Shown: piece after piece, positions 9,125 through 18,115 of the stretch | How the letters are laid out: each line of letters starts with the position of its first letter | Position numbering within the stretch: position 1 is the first letter of the stretch | From: Cellvibrionaceae bacterium | Lineage (GTDB): Bacteria; Pseudomonadota; Gammaproteobacteria; Pseudomonadales; Cellvibrionaceae | Assembly (NCBI GenBank): GCA_021151695.1 | Contig: JAGKWU010000002.1 | Coordinates: 1 to 64,000, forward strand | Reading direction: 5' to 3' | Length of the DNA stretch: 64,000 bases | Notes under the pieces: model-generated | The model's input: only the letters and a program-made list of their open reading frames with translations | Told to the model about the DNA's origin: nothing | Database searches by the model: none | Program-made: the position numbers and the translations under genes

Positions 9125-9739
9125 ATGCGAGCAGAACACTTTGCCTTTTTAGGCCCCGAATCCACCCGCACTAAAATATTGATCGCGGCCCACGAAGAAA
9201 TGTACGAGCAAGGCTTCCAGGGCTTGCGCATTGATGCCGTGCTTAAAAAAACCGAATTGGCCAAAGGTGCGCTCTATCACTACTTTCCCAATAAGCTTGC
9301 ATTAGGTTACGCCGTAGTAGACGAAGTTATCATGGGTTACTTTGCCAATAGCTGGAGCGGCTTTCTGGATGCAAGCCGCGATCCCTTGCAGGCCATGAAA
9401 GATTTCTTCAAAAAGAAATGCCAGGATATCCAGGATGGTGAATGCACTAATGGCTGCCCGTTGACCAATCTGGTTCAGGAGATGTCTACCCTTGATGAAG
9501 GTTTTCAGCAGCGGCTGCGCACGGTAATAAGCAATATCGTTATGGCCGTTAGCAGCGGCCTGCAGCAAGGTCAGCAAGATGGCATAGTCCGCAGAGATAT
9601 AGATCCGCAAACTATGTCCATCTTTTTATTGAGCAGCTATCAAGGGATTATGGGTACAGCCAAATGCATGCAATCGATGGAGCTTGCGATCAGTTTGTTT
9701 GATACTTTAGAGAGTTATATAGATTCATTGCGTGCTTAA
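9125..9739 (+). CDS. TetR/AcrR family regulator
   Basis: This 204-residue protein has an N-terminal TetR helix-turn-helix (residues 15-65: ILIAAHEEMYEQGFQGLRI, then KGALYHYFPNKLALGYAV) and a helical ligand-binding domain with three cysteines near residues 98-120 (KKCQDIQDGECTNGCPLTN). It lies 139 bases after the pump gene on the same strand and is the natural candidate to bind the GACCGAC sites at 4528-4577. The ATG at 9125 directly precedes the HTH domain. A TetR gene downstream of the pump it controls is less common than a divergent one. The control is inferred. Confidence 0.9.
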   Translation: MRAEHFAFLGPESTRTKILIAAHEEMYEQGFQGLRIDAVLKKTELAKGALYHYFPNKLALGYAVVDEVIMGYFANSWSGFLDASRDPLQAMKDFFKKKCQDIQDGECTNGCPLTNLVQEMSTLDEGFQQRLRTVISNIVMAVSSGLQQGQQDGIVRRDIDPQTMSIFLLSSYQGIMGTAKCMQSMELAISLFDTLESYIDSLRA

Positions 9740-9759
9740 AGGGCGCATGGCGAAAGGTT

Positions 9760-10212
9760 TTATTCCCCTAATATCTGATCGACAGCCGCTTCAATAGCTT
9801 CGAAGCTAGGTTCTTGTGCCGCAGCGGTTAATAATCCCATTTTGGTAGAGCCCCAGCGCGGCCCAAATAAACGCACTGCCAAGTAAAACATTTTCGCTCG
9901 GCTTTTATCGGTCCCATCTGCAAGCATCGCCTCGTAAAACATACGATGCGCCTCTTTCGATGTTCTAAGTTTTTTAGTGCAAGCTACATCGTGCACTACG
10001 CTTGCTCTCCTATAGTCGCCGATAAATGGCGTTCCTATTAGTTTGGACCATATGGCAGCGGGAATGCTGGCGCCATCAATTGTATCGCCAGTCTCAGCTT
10101 TCCAGCGAACATCGGCACTGTCAATGAATGCAAAAGGCGCAAGCAGCTCCATCTTTCTATCTTCACCGGAATGGACTAGCCAGCGAGTTTGTACCTCACC
10201 TTCGAATGGCAT
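9760..10212 (-). CDS. DUF1353 family protein
   Basis: This 150-residue protein shows DUF1353 signature phrases: GDTIDGASIPAAIW and ASVVHDVACT, then the helical YEAMLADG region. It has no signal peptide. DUF1353 proteins are found in phages and bacterial genomes and have no settled function; the conserved His-Asp pair suggests metal binding or hydrolysis. It stands alone, converging on the TetR gene with a gap of only about 20 bases. An AGGAGG Shine-Dalgarno lies close to the ATG. Confidence 0.78.
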   Translation of the reverse strand: MPFEGEVQTRWLVHSGEDRKMELLAPFAFIDSADVRWKAETGDTIDGASIPAAIWSKLIGTPFIGDYRRASVVHDVACTKKLRTSKEAHRMFYEAMLADGTDKSRAKMFYLAVRLFGPRWGSTKMGLLTAAAQEPSFEAIEAAVDQILGE

Positions 10213-10329
10213 AATAACCTCCTGAATTTTACCTTGTCTGTAGCATTAGCTTGATCGCCAACACGCTCGGATGATTATTCATTTCGGATATTTACGCACC
10301 ACCCAAATGGGGGGGGCTAATATGCTTGG

Positions 10330-10800
10330 CTATTTGGTCAAGCTTGGCACACAGGTAATTTCTGTGAGTACTGAGTTGGCAATAAAACATTCTTCGTGAG
10401 CGCGGTGGTGCAACTCTTCCAATTCCTGCTGGGTTGGGATTTTCTCGCCAGAGAATGCGGTAGCGGGATTTAATGTGGTTTTTGCCAAAAAGATTTTCCC
10501 CTTTGCATTTTTACCCATAACGCCGCTGGCTTTATCTTCGTAACTATCCACCACAAAACCCGCGCGCGCTGCCAAATCCAAAAACCAGAGCATATGGCAG
10601 TTGGATAGAGCGGCGAGCAATAATTCTTCTGGATCAACCGCCGTCGGATCGGAGTAGGGCACAGGCACAATGCCGGGTGATGAGGATGCTGGGACTTCAA
10701 GTCCGCCGTCAAATTTCAATATGTGTTTGCGGCTGTAGTGTCTGTCGGTAAAAGTCTGTTCGCCGCGCTGCCAAATTACTTCAACAATGTGTTCGCTCAT
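10330..10800 (-). CDS. OsmC family peroxiredoxin-like protein
   Basis: This 156-residue OsmC-fold protein reduces organic hydroperoxides in the cytoplasm using two thiols. Both redox cysteines are visible: one in LSNCHMLWFL (about residue 68) and one in HEECFIANSV (about residue 135). The start SEHIVEVIWQRGEQ fits the OsmC/YhfA-type branch. The ATG at 10800 has AAGGAAGCC upstream. It appears monocistronic. Role is assigned from the family and the paired cysteines. Confidence 0.88.
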   Translation of the reverse strand: MSEHIVEVIWQRGEQTFTDRHYSRKHILKFDGGLEVPASSSPGIVPVPYSDPTAVDPEELLLAALSNCHMLWFLDLAARAGFVVDSYEDKASGVMGKNAKGKIFLAKTTLNPATAFSGEKIPTQQELEELHHRAHEECFIANSVLTEITCVPSLTK

Positions 10801-10872
10801 AAGGCTTCCTTAAAAAAGATTTATCGTGTTGCATGGCCATAGAGTATAGGGCAATTGCGCAGATTGCATCGC

Positions 10873-10909
10873 GAAATAAATAGTACAGTCAAATAAATAG
10901 TACCGCCAA
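10873..10909. repeat. Short direct repeats
   Basis: AAATAAATAGTAC occurs twice, separated by AGTC, and a third partial copy (AAATAAA) follows. The block lies upstream of the OsmC gene and next to the terminator of the esterase gene. It may be slippage-prone DNA or part of the osmC promoter region; no further role is visible. Confidence 0.5.
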
Positions 10910-10910
10910 A

Positions 10911-10942
10911 TAAAAAAGCCCGCTGCAATCACAGCGGGCCTT
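10911..10942 (-). terminator. Intrinsic terminator of the esterase gene
   Basis: On the minus strand GCCCGCTG, loop TGATTG, CAGCGGGC is followed by TTTTTTATTT. It is a strong GC-rich hairpin with a T-run, located about 25 bases past the stop at 10967. Confidence 0.85.
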
Positions 10943-10966
10943 CTATGGATAAACTAGCAAGAAAAA

Positions 10967-12841
10967 TTACTGGGTAATCGTAAAGGTGGCGTAACGTACC
11001 GTGCGATTGCCTGCGGTATCTACAGCGGTAAAACCCACGCCTTTATCGCCCGGTGCAAGGTTGGCGGGTAGGGTGTAGTTTAATTCCCAGGCTTTGCTGA
11101 CACTGTTATAAACCAGTGCAGTATTGTAGGCGCCACCCAGTGATTTCAAATCAACCGTCAGTTGCGCAAGGGGCAATGTGCCCAGCGCAATTTTTGCGCT
11201 GATCAGCAAGCTGGTACCGGCGCTGCCGCTCGCTGGCGTCACTAAGGGTGAATTCACTTTAAGCGTGGGCGCAGGCGCAAGTGTTTGCGAATAAAGCCAC
11301 TGCCACATCTCCTGCATATTGTAAGCTGCCACCCAGCCGCCGTGACCGCTTGCTGCAAAAATGGTCATGATAGTTTTTGCATTGGCATCTACGGGGGTTG
11401 CCGCGCTATTCCATTGCCATTGGGTTGGTAGCAAATCGCCGGCCGTCAATGTTTCGAGCGACGCGGTGCGATGGGTAGCTGCTTGCGTCGCGCCATGATC
11501 GGGTGAGTAGCCCTGCATAACACGCTCGCTGGCGAAAGGAATCATGCGATCAATATGTTCAATAGTGCATTGGCGATGGGTATAACTTTGGCAGCGAAAC
11601 AACGAGGTTTCAGGCGCAAGCCCAGGGCCGGTATTGGTATCGTTGTAGTTATGGAATGCCCAGGTAGGTACATGGCTGGCGTAATACATACTACTCAGCG
11701 AAGCCTCTGTTCCCGCAATAGGAACCACCGCAGCAACCTTGGTAGATTTGTTGGCCGAATAAGCCCAGGTGCCGCCGCCGCCCAGTGAAAGGCCGGTCAC
11801 GTAAATGCGATTTTCATCCACACGCATGCGCGATTTAATATATTCAATCATGGCGTCAATATTGGATGGATTCCAACTACCACAGGTTTGTGGTTCAACA
11901 ATAATGCCATTCAAAAATGGACGCTGGTTGCTGTAAGCCGTGCCTTGCAAAATTTGATAGCCGGGTGAATTGAGGCTGGATTTGTGCAGGCCTTCCAACG
12001 ACGATTTAGCGCAAATTTCACCTGCACCGTGTAACCAAATGAGCAGCGGATATTTTTTACAGGGTGCATAGGAATAGCCAAGAGGTTTGTAAACCCAGTG
12101 ACCAAGTCCATAAGGAGAGGTGCCAGCGACATAGGGATATTTGATGAGTGTGTCATCGGGTGTAGTATCGCTCGCATCACAGCTAGTGGGAGCAGCCGTA
12201 TGGTTGGCAATTTTCATCGCGCCTATGTAAAAAAATTTATTGCTGTTGGTATTGTTCGGGCCGGGCGCCAGATCCAATACCAGAGTGCCGTCGGCGGCAG
12301 GTTGCATATCAAAGAGGTTGGCAATCTCGGCGGTATTTTCAGTCGCGTTCAGGTAAGTCGTTTTATTGTTAGTGCCGGTAATTTTATATTCTGTCTCGCG
12401 GTTGTCGGTAACGCCGGTACGTGAAGCGAAAATACTAAAATCGTAAAGCTGTGCAGGATCAAGCCCGGAAATTTTTAGCTGCGAATTGGGTACCACATTG
12501 CCTTGGAATGAAACTGTGTTACCAAAAAAACTATCGCGGGTAGCGCTTGCCACAAAACCGGTTTCGGGTGCGGGCGATGTAGTACCGTTGGAGTTGGTGC
12601 CACCCTGATTGAAGGGGACGGTAATGGTGAGTGAAAGTCCGGTCGTCTGGCCATCACTGTTGATCAAGCCTGTATAGGCCTGGATACCCTGATTGGTAAT
12701 ATTGTTGTAACCGGGTGAACTGGTTTGGCTGGATGGCCCAAAATCAAATAGCCAGGTTTCAGCGTTCGCGCTATTGGCGAACAAACTTGCTGCAATAGCT
12801 GTTAGGAGTGGCGCACAAAAAATTATGCCTTTAAATCTCAT
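10967..12841 (-). CDS. Secreted multidomain esterase (CE1/PHB-depolymerase-like)
   Basis: This 624-residue protein carries a signal peptide (to about residue 27, ending SANAETW). An N-terminal beta domain (residues 28-210: WLFDFGPSSQ, SQLKISGLDP, LYDFSIFAS) resembles carbohydrate-binding or galactose-binding-like modules. The middle is an alpha/beta hydrolase (about 235-505) with the oxyanion segment LLIWLHGAGE, the nucleophile elbow VTGLSLGGGG, and a late His near SGHGGW. The last 95 residues form an Ig-like domain with a PASGSAGTSLLISA start. This is the layout of polysaccharide-degradation esterases such as feruloyl or acetyl xylan esterases, but the substrate is not determined. It stands alone with its own terminator. 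Plant cell-wall breakdown would fit a Cellvibrio-like host. Confidence 0.8.
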   Translation of the reverse strand: MRFKGIIFCAPLLTAIAASLFANSANAETWLFDFGPSSQTSSPGYNNITNQGIQAYTGLINSDGQTTGLSLTITVPFNQGGTNSNGTTSPAPETGFVASATRDSFFGNTVSFQGNVVPNSQLKISGLDPAQLYDFSIFASRTGVTDNRETEYKITGTNNKTTYLNATENTAEIANLFDMQPAADGTLVLDLAPGPNNTNSNKFFYIGAMKIANHTAAPTSCDASDTTPDDTLIKYPYVAGTSPYGLGHWVYKPLGYSYAPCKKYPLLIWLHGAGEICAKSSLEGLHKSSLNSPGYQILQGTAYSNQRPFLNGIIVEPQTCGSWNPSNIDAMIEYIKSRMRVDENRIYVTGLSLGGGGTWAYSANKSTKVAAVVPIAGTEASLSSMYYASHVPTWAFHNYNDTNTGPGLAPETSLFRCQSYTHRQCTIEHIDRMIPFASERVMQGYSPDHGATQAATHRTASLETLTAGDLLPTQWQWNSAATPVDANAKTIMTIFAASGHGGWVAAYNMQEMWQWLYSQTLAPAPTLKVNSPLVTPASGSAGTSLLISAKIALGTLPLAQLTVDLKSLGGAYNTALVYNSVSKAWELNYTLPANLAPGDKGVGFTAVDTAGNRTVRYATFTITQ

Positions 12842-13056
12842 AGTGGTGTCCCTTTATAAAAATAAATAGGGTTGATTAGGCGATGGCTCAACTACCCAAC
12901 AACTGAGCCGCACCACTATAGAGAAAACGCGCTAGCAAACTATGAAGCCGAACACATAAGTCCCTGAACCTTGTCTCATAAACCTAAACAATCTAGTTTT
13001 ACTAAAAATTTGCCAAAACAGTACTGTAATTTTAGGTGACTTCATTCCGATAAGGA

Positions 13057-13509
13057 TCAACTGAGTTTTCGCAAAACCTCCTGAACATATTTGTCCAGAT
13101 TCTGGTCATTTGCAGGCGATACAAACTCGCGGATTTGTTCGTAGTGCTCAACTGTATCGAACAGTTGTTGCCAATGCACTAAGGTAGAATCGCCTTGTGA
13201 TTCAAAGCGCAAGCTGAGAAAAAAATGATGGCCGGAAAAATGCTCTATCACAATCAGCTCATTTTCTTTCACTTCAGTAAAACGGCTTTCATTCTCGTAA
13301 TCCTTGCCGTCGGGGCTGTGGAGTGTAAAGTGCCAGCGGCCACCGGTGCGAAAATCGAACTCATAAAATGTGCTGTGAAATCCCGCTGGGCCCCACCAAC
13401 GGGCAAGGCTATCTGCATCGCGAAAGGTGTCGAATACAACCGATACAGGTGCGTTAATAAGCCTGGTTTTGTTATCGGCGCGGTTTGCTTCTGGTTCAGT
13501 CGTGCTCAT
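13057..13509 (-). CDS. SRPBCC/AHSA1-like protein
   Basis: This 150-residue protein has the START-like hydrophobic-pocket fold of the Aha1 C-terminal (AHSA1) family. The typical start RLINAPVSVVFDTF, then SLARWWGPAGFHSTF and the middle GGRWHFTLHSPDGKDY, are diagnostic. These bacterial proteins bind or turn over small hydrophobic molecules; the particular ligand is unknown. The ATG at 13509 has AGGAGCC upstream. It lies 69 bases downstream of the DUF900 gene on the same strand and may be cotranscribed with it. Confidence 0.85.
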   Translation of the reverse strand: MSTTEPEANRADNKTRLINAPVSVVFDTFRDADSLARWWGPAGFHSTFYEFDFRTGGRWHFTLHSPDGKDYENESRFTEVKENELIVIEHFSGHHFFLSLRFESQGDSTLVHWQQLFDTVEHYEQIREFVSPANDQNLDKYVQEVLRKLS

Positions 13510-13578
13510 AGTGGCTCCTGCTGTAAGTGTTGCGGCTCTTTGTTCTTGGTGGGGCGCGAGGCGTTTGATTGTTATTAT

Positions 13579-14787
13579 CTACTGCCGCAAAAAATATTTT
13601 TCTGTGCTATTGGGTTCGCTTTTTCTGATGAACAATCTTTCTTCAGCATTTATGCCTAGCAATACTTGAAATACGTCGCCAAGGATTGCTCGTGATGAGT
13701 AATAGCTATGGCCTAATCCCATTGTGGGCGAATCCACCAAGCTGACGTTAATGGAATCAATGCGCTCGGAAAACGCACAGGCACCAAAGCGCGGGTTCTT
13801 GTTGTACATTTCAGAGGCTATCATAGCTCTGTCATTATAAGAGCAGTAAATCGTGATGCGTTTACTATTGCTTTTTACATTGTCAGCAATATTTATAAAA
13901 GCATTGGAATCGTAATCCGGGGCGTTGAGGATTAACTCATTAATAATTTTCGTATCCGGATTGCTGTCGGCAAACTCCTTTAATGCGGGCAATACCACTT
14001 GATGCCCCATGGAGTGTACTACGAGGTTTACTTTCAGGTTATTTGCTTTTAATTGGTTTAAAAAGTCCTTAAAGGAGTTTATGGACTCTTTGGCGTTTTT
14101 AAGGTTGTTATCGTAGGTGCGTGCAACCAGTTTTTCATCGAGAAAGCCATCGCCTGCGCCTGCTGGCCACGAGAACAAAACGACAGGTCCCTGGTATTTT
14201 AAATCGTAAGCTATCTGCGCAGCTCTGAGTACAGCATCTTCGTAACGCAAATTAAATCCGTGTACGAATACCAATGGATAGCGTTCGGATTTTTTCAAGT
14301 ATTCGAATACAGACACTTGATCAAGGCTCTTTGAATTCAGAATCTTAAAAAAATCGTGGGACGATAGTCTGTTATCTTTTGTGACAGGAATTTGTCCCGT
14401 ACTGTGATTTTTTGGGACATTGATTTTGCATACACCATAAAGGACCGATGTGCCCAAGCTAACCCCAAGTTGATCATTGGTGCAGCCAAAGTAATCACCT
14501 TTAAGGTTTCGGTTGGTAAACACCAAAACATCGAGCGCCCTGGTGTCGGAATAATTCTCGATGAAATAATTTCCCCATATTTTCCCAAGATCTCTTTGGA
14601 ATGCATCATCCACGCTGGGCGGCAAAGCGGGTTCAGGTATGGGTGTTTTGGCGGGGGAGTCAGCGACAGGTATGGAAAAGGGAGATTTCATTTTTGCGGC
14701 CAGGCCACCACAACCACTGAGCGCTACAGCCAACAACATTACAGATACTAATTTCATAAAGCCTTGCCTTTGGGGGGATGCGTGCAA
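13579..14787 (-). CDS. DUF900-type alpha/beta hydrolase lipoprotein
   Basis: This 402-residue protein has a lipoprotein signal (MLLAVALSGCGG at about residues 17-28). The hydrolase core has the DUF900 pattern: VFVHGFNLRYEDAVLRAAQI (oxyanion and helix), LFSWPAGAGDGF, then the nucleophile segment LVVHSMGHQVVLPAL, with an acidic residue in NAPDYDSNAF and a late His in GLGHSYY. This gives a plausible Ser-Asp-His triad. It probably acts in the periplasm or at the outer membrane as a lipase or esterase of unknown substrate. Confidence 0.78.
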   Translation of the reverse strand: MHASPQRQGFMKLVSVMLLAVALSGCGGLAAKMKSPFSIPVADSPAKTPIPEPALPPSVDDAFQRDLGKIWGNYFIENYSDTRALDVLVFTNRNLKGDYFGCTNDQLGVSLGTSVLYGVCKINVPKNHSTGQIPVTKDNRLSSHDFFKILNSKSLDQVSVFEYLKKSERYPLVFVHGFNLRYEDAVLRAAQIAYDLKYQGPVVLFSWPAGAGDGFLDEKLVARTYDNNLKNAKESINSFKDFLNQLKANNLKVNLVVHSMGHQVVLPALKEFADSNPDTKIINELILNAPDYDSNAFINIADNVKSNSKRITIYCSYNDRAMIASEMYNKNPRFGACAFSERIDSINVSLVDSPTMGLGHSYYSSRAILGDVFQVLLGINAEERLFIRKSEPNSTEKYFLRQ

Positions 14788-14862
14788 TCATATTATCTTG
14801 TACAAGACATGGCCAGTATCCCGAAAGCGTCCGTGCGTTATTATCAGCTGCGTTTAGGTGTT

Positions 14863-15501
14863 TTATAGATAAATGGCCAGGTTAGTGCCTTCCGTCGCGC
14901 ATACGGATACTACAGCCGGGCGCAACGCAAGCTTGCGTAAATAGCGTCCCAGATTATCGAAGGATAAAGGCGGCCGGGTAAATCCGCTGGCCCAATGTGC
15001 CAACATAAATAAGAAGTAATCGCAAATTGAAATACTATCGCCTATCAGAAAGTCTTTACCTTCCAGTTCTTTGTCAATCAGCATAAACATCTCAGTCACT
15101 CGCACTTCCTGCGCCGCTTTTAATGAGCCGGTAATATGAGGAGCTGTTGTGTGCTTGGCGGGATAAAAATACACCATCAACTCTGGTTGCAGGCTGGCAT
15201 TGAGGTAAAACAACCATTGCAAACAAAGAGGCCGCGACGGATCGCCTAGCGCGGGAATCAAATTTGCTTCAGGATGTTTGTCAGCAAGGTGTAAGCCTAT
15301 AGCAGCGCTTTCGAAAATTGCTTGGCCATTATCAATCAGGGTGGGAATTCGCCCGCTGGGATTTAGCTGCAAATATTCCGCTGATTTTTGCGCATTGGTT
15401 TTTCTATCTACTACTATAAGTTCATAGTTAACACCCAACTCCGCCAGGATCATATGGGGCGCCCAGCTGGCATTGCGTGGGTAGTAAAATAGTTTGTACA
15501 T
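14863..15501 (-). CDS. Glutathione S-transferase family protein
   Basis: This 212-residue protein has an N-terminal thioredoxin-fold domain (YYPRNASWAPHMILAELG, then LNPSGRIPTLIDNGQAIFES, containing the cis-Pro and ES glutathione-binding signature) and a C-terminal helical domain with the DYFLFMLAHW segment. A Ser or Asn rather than Cys lies at the N-terminal active-site position, typical of bacterial beta or nu-like GSTs. It is the downstream member of a minus-strand run with DUF3052 and GFA genes (gaps 23-26 bases), suggesting a small detoxification operon. Confidence 0.88.
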   Translation of the reverse strand: MYKLFYYPRNASWAPHMILAELGVNYELIVVDRKTNAQKSAEYLQLNPSGRIPTLIDNGQAIFESAAIGLHLADKHPEANLIPALGDPSRPLCLQWLFYLNASLQPELMVYFYPAKHTTAPHITGSLKAAQEVRVTEMFMLIDKELEGKDFLIGDSISICDYFLFMLAHWASGFTRPPLSFDNLGRYLRKLALRPAVVSVCATEGTNLAIYL

Positions 15502-15524
15502 AATGTTTCCTTGCCAGTCTTAAG

Positions 15525-15935
15525 TTATGTTCTTTCGCTCTTCCGTATAACCAACTTCAATCCAGACCACACATCCGACACGGCGCACACTTTGATATCT
15601 ACGTAACCCATAGGTAACGCGATATCGCGGATTACATCTTCGGTGATACTCGTAGGTACTTTGGATGCCTTCTTCGGCCAGGAAACCCAGATGAAAGCGT
15701 CTTGCAAAATTCTGTGTCGTAAGAGTTCCAATTGCTTTTGGAGCTCAGCAAACTCCGTGTGGAATAAATGCACGGCGGCGAGCTTATCGCCTTTTATATT
15801 CGCAACTATCTGACTGCCTTCCGGCAATTCCCCCAGCCACTGCTGGTATTCAGGTGGCGGGTTAGATACATGAAGTCTCATATTGGGTTTAATGCCCAAT
15901 TTTTTGATAAGCGGTGTTCCTGAATATCCGGTCAT
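15525..15935 (-). CDS. DUF3052-like protein
   Basis: This 136-residue protein begins TGYSGTPLIKKLGIKP and contains FIWVSWPKKASK followed by ITEDVIRDIALPMGYVDIKV and DVWSGLKLVIR. These are recognisable DUF3052 phrases; the family is widespread but has no established activity. It has no signal peptide or membrane helix. The gene is closely packed between the GFA gene (26 bases upstream) and the GST gene (23 bases downstream). Confidence 0.75.
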   Translation of the reverse strand: MTGYSGTPLIKKLGIKPNMRLHVSNPPPEYQQWLGELPEGSQIVANIKGDKLAAVHLFHTEFAELQKQLELLRHRILQDAFIWVSWPKKASKVPTSITEDVIRDIALPMGYVDIKVCAVSDVWSGLKLVIRKSERT

Positions 15936-15961
15936 AATTACTTCCTGTTATTGGATATAAT

Positions 15962-16369
15962 TTAAATCCTTGATTCGTCGAAGCAGGGAAGTGAATCTGC
16001 ATTGCGAGGCCACTGTGGGCGGTTTTCGCAAAAGATATTGGCACTAACAGATTGCTTAGGTTCGGTATCCAAAATACCCAAGGCAATTTCGTAAGGGGAA
16101 TCTGGCTGGCGTAAGCGATAAAAAATACTCGAGCCGCAGCGACTGCAAAAACCGCGCTCGGCCTTTTCAGATGAAGGGTAAACCGTGATCTTATCCTGGC
16201 CAGATTCCCAGCGAATATCTTGCGCGTTGACGGTACCAAAGGTGCCGTAGGCGGCTCCGGTAAATTTTCGGCACATGGAGCAATGGCAATGGGCTATTGC
16301 TCCACTAAACTTTTCAAAACTGAATTTTATATCTCCGCACAAACAACAGGCCTGCATCGCTAACTCCAA
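15962..16369 (-). CDS. GFA family (CENP-V/GFA fold) protein
   Basis: This 135-residue zinc-binding protein has cysteines paired as in the GFA fold: CCLCGDIKF at the start, CHCSMCRKFTGAAYG in the centre, and FCSRCGSSIFY later. Family members were named for glutathione-dependent formaldehyde activation, but most have no proven substrate. The neighbouring GST gene makes a glutathione-adduct detoxification role plausible. The gene starts 13 bases after the ddlA stop and may be read through from it. A second GFA gene lies at 38394. Confidence 0.87.
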   Translation of the reverse strand: MELAMQACCLCGDIKFSFEKFSGAIAHCHCSMCRKFTGAAYGTFGTVNAQDIRWESGQDKITVYPSSEKAERGFCSRCGSSIFYRLRQPDSPYEIALGILDTEPKQSVSANIFCENRPQWPRNADSLPCFDESRI

Positions 16370-16382
16370 ATCTGATGTGAGG

Positions 16383-17474
16383 TTAAAAATAATGGGATTG
16401 TCTCGCCTTTTCCTTTTCGAATCGCTCCAGCGCCAAGGCTATAAGCCGATCAATCAAATCCATATAGCTAATACCAGAAGCCTCCCACAGTTTTGGGTAC
16501 ATACTGATGGAGGTAAAACCGGGTAGGGTATTTATTTCGTTTACCAGTATCTCGCCGTTCTCCTTGTAAAACATATCTACGCGGCCCAAGCCTTCGCAGC
16601 AGAGAATTTTAAATGTCTTTATGGCGAGTGCCTGGGCTTGCGCAGCGGCTTCGGGTGAGAGCTTTGCCGGTATATCAAAAAGTGCACCTTCTGCATCTAT
16701 ATATTTTGCTTCATAGCTGTAAAAGTCGTGTGTAGGCCTGAGTTCGCCGGGCACCGATACTATGGGTTTGCTATTGCCCAATACGGCGCATTCTATCTCA
16801 CGACCAGCAACAAATTCCTCGACTAATAATTTGCTATCGTATTTAAAGGCTTCTGCGATGGCTGCGAGATATTCTGCTTCATTCGTTGCCTTGCTAACAC
16901 CAACAGATGAGCCCATATTGGCGGGCTTAATAAATACCGGATTACCCAAGGCCTGCGTGATGCTGGCAAAAGAAGGCAGGTCGTCGTCACTATAAAGAGT
17001 TTTGAATTTTGCGATAGGAATGCCGGCGTCGCGCAACAAGCGCTTCATCACATCCTTATCCATACCCACCGCCGAGCCGAGCACACTGGCGCCAACGAAG
17101 GGAATGTTGGCAAGCTTCAGCAAACCTTGCACTGTGCCATCCTCGCCATTCGGTCCATGCAAAACAGGGAATGCGACATCAATGGATTGGCTTGCGTCTT
17201 TATTCGCTAAAAACGAAAGCGCACCGCCGCTCTCGGGCACAAGCGCAACAGCATCGCCAGATTTATTCAATCCAATCAGTTTTGGATCATTTTCGTTGAT
17301 TAAATAATTCGCCTGATCTGGCAGTAGCCACTTTCCGGTTTTATCAATGCCGATCAAAACAGGGTTGTATTTGTTTTTATCGATGGCGTTGTAAACGCTT
17401 CGTGCGGATTGCAGGGATACTTCGTGCTCGGCGGATTTTCCGCCGAAGATAATGCCAACATTGATGCGTTTCAT
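16383..17474 (-). CDS. ddlA: D-alanine--D-alanine ligase
   Basis: This 363-residue ATP-grasp enzyme joins two D-alanines for peptidoglycan precursor synthesis in the cytoplasm. Visible landmarks are IIFGGKSAEHEVSLQSA, VLHGPNGEDGTVQGLL, the ATP-grasp FIKPANMGSSVGVSK, VEEFVAGREIECAVLG, and the metal-binding end LVNEINTLPGFTSISMYPKLW. The length above 350 residues and the long insert match DdlA/VanA-like ligases rather than the shorter DdlB of the division cluster. The gene leads a minus-strand run with GFA, DUF3052 and GST. Confidence 0.96.
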   Translation of the reverse strand: MKRINVGIIFGGKSAEHEVSLQSARSVYNAIDKNKYNPVLIGIDKTGKWLLPDQANYLINENDPKLIGLNKSGDAVALVPESGGALSFLANKDASQSIDVAFPVLHGPNGEDGTVQGLLKLANIPFVGASVLGSAVGMDKDVMKRLLRDAGIPIAKFKTLYSDDDLPSFASITQALGNPVFIKPANMGSSVGVSKATNEAEYLAAIAEAFKYDSKLLVEEFVAGREIECAVLGNSKPIVSVPGELRPTHDFYSYEAKYIDAEGALFDIPAKLSPEAAAQAQALAIKTFKILCCEGLGRVDMFYKENGEILVNEINTLPGFTSISMYPKLWEASGISYMDLIDRLIALALERFEKEKARQSHYF

Positions 17475-17505
17475 TTTCCAAATCTCGTTTGCTTTTAGCT
17501 TTATA

Positions 17506-17871
17506 TCATTCCTGGAGCAGACTGGAATGCCCTGCGATTACTTGCCATGTTTGCGGCGAGGTTTCAGCCCATACCCGGGTGAATCTAAATTTTCCGCTGG
17601 CATTTTGATCTTCATAAGTTCCCGTTAAATTAACCAGTACAGAAACGGCAATCGCATTTTTATGATTTCTGATGGTTTCCTCTAGCTTTTCCAGCGATTT
17701 TATTTTTAATAACCCGGCTTTGTGCAGTGCAATATCTTCCGCTTTAGTGACAGGCTTCCCGAAGTGATTAGTAAAGATTAGGTCATCTGCTAAAAGCCTA
17801 TCCAATGCATGGTAATCTGAAGTCAACATGGCTGTAGCTAACTGTTCTTCGAGTTTGGCTATATTCTCCAT
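17506..17871 (-). CDS. DUF4440/NTF2-like protein
   Basis: The ATG at 17871 gives a 121-residue protein beginning MENIAKLEEQLATAM, a typical DUF4440 opening helix. A longer frame reaches an ATG at 17934 but adds 21 residues that do not look like the family. The cone-shaped NTF2 fold is suggested by LDRLLADDLIFTNHFG, then GKFRFTRVWAETSPQTWQVIAGHSS. These small proteins act as isomerases, hydrolases or binding proteins; no specific role can be assigned. It lies 31 bases upstream of ddlA on the same strand. Confidence 0.75.
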   Translation of the reverse strand: MENIAKLEEQLATAMLTSDYHALDRLLADDLIFTNHFGKPVTKAEDIALHKAGLLKIKSLEKLEETIRNHKNAIAVSVLVNLTGTYEDQNASGKFRFTRVWAETSPQTWQVIAGHSSLLQE

Positions 17872-18115
17872 TTTATTCCCGTCGATGATTGGTTGATGAG
17901 TCAGAAATCTATTTTCAGCTTTTTTCATGAACAAAATTCGCCACTTCTTTAGCCAAATCGTTCGATTCTGGCGTGTCGGAATATATTACGTAGCCGATCA
18001 TAAATTCCCATTCAATACTGATGGTGTAATTTCGCGCCTCGGTATGGTGGGTTATGCGAGTTGTTACTTTTTGCTAAAGAAATTATTTGCCTAATACAGC
18101 GATCATTAAATCTTC

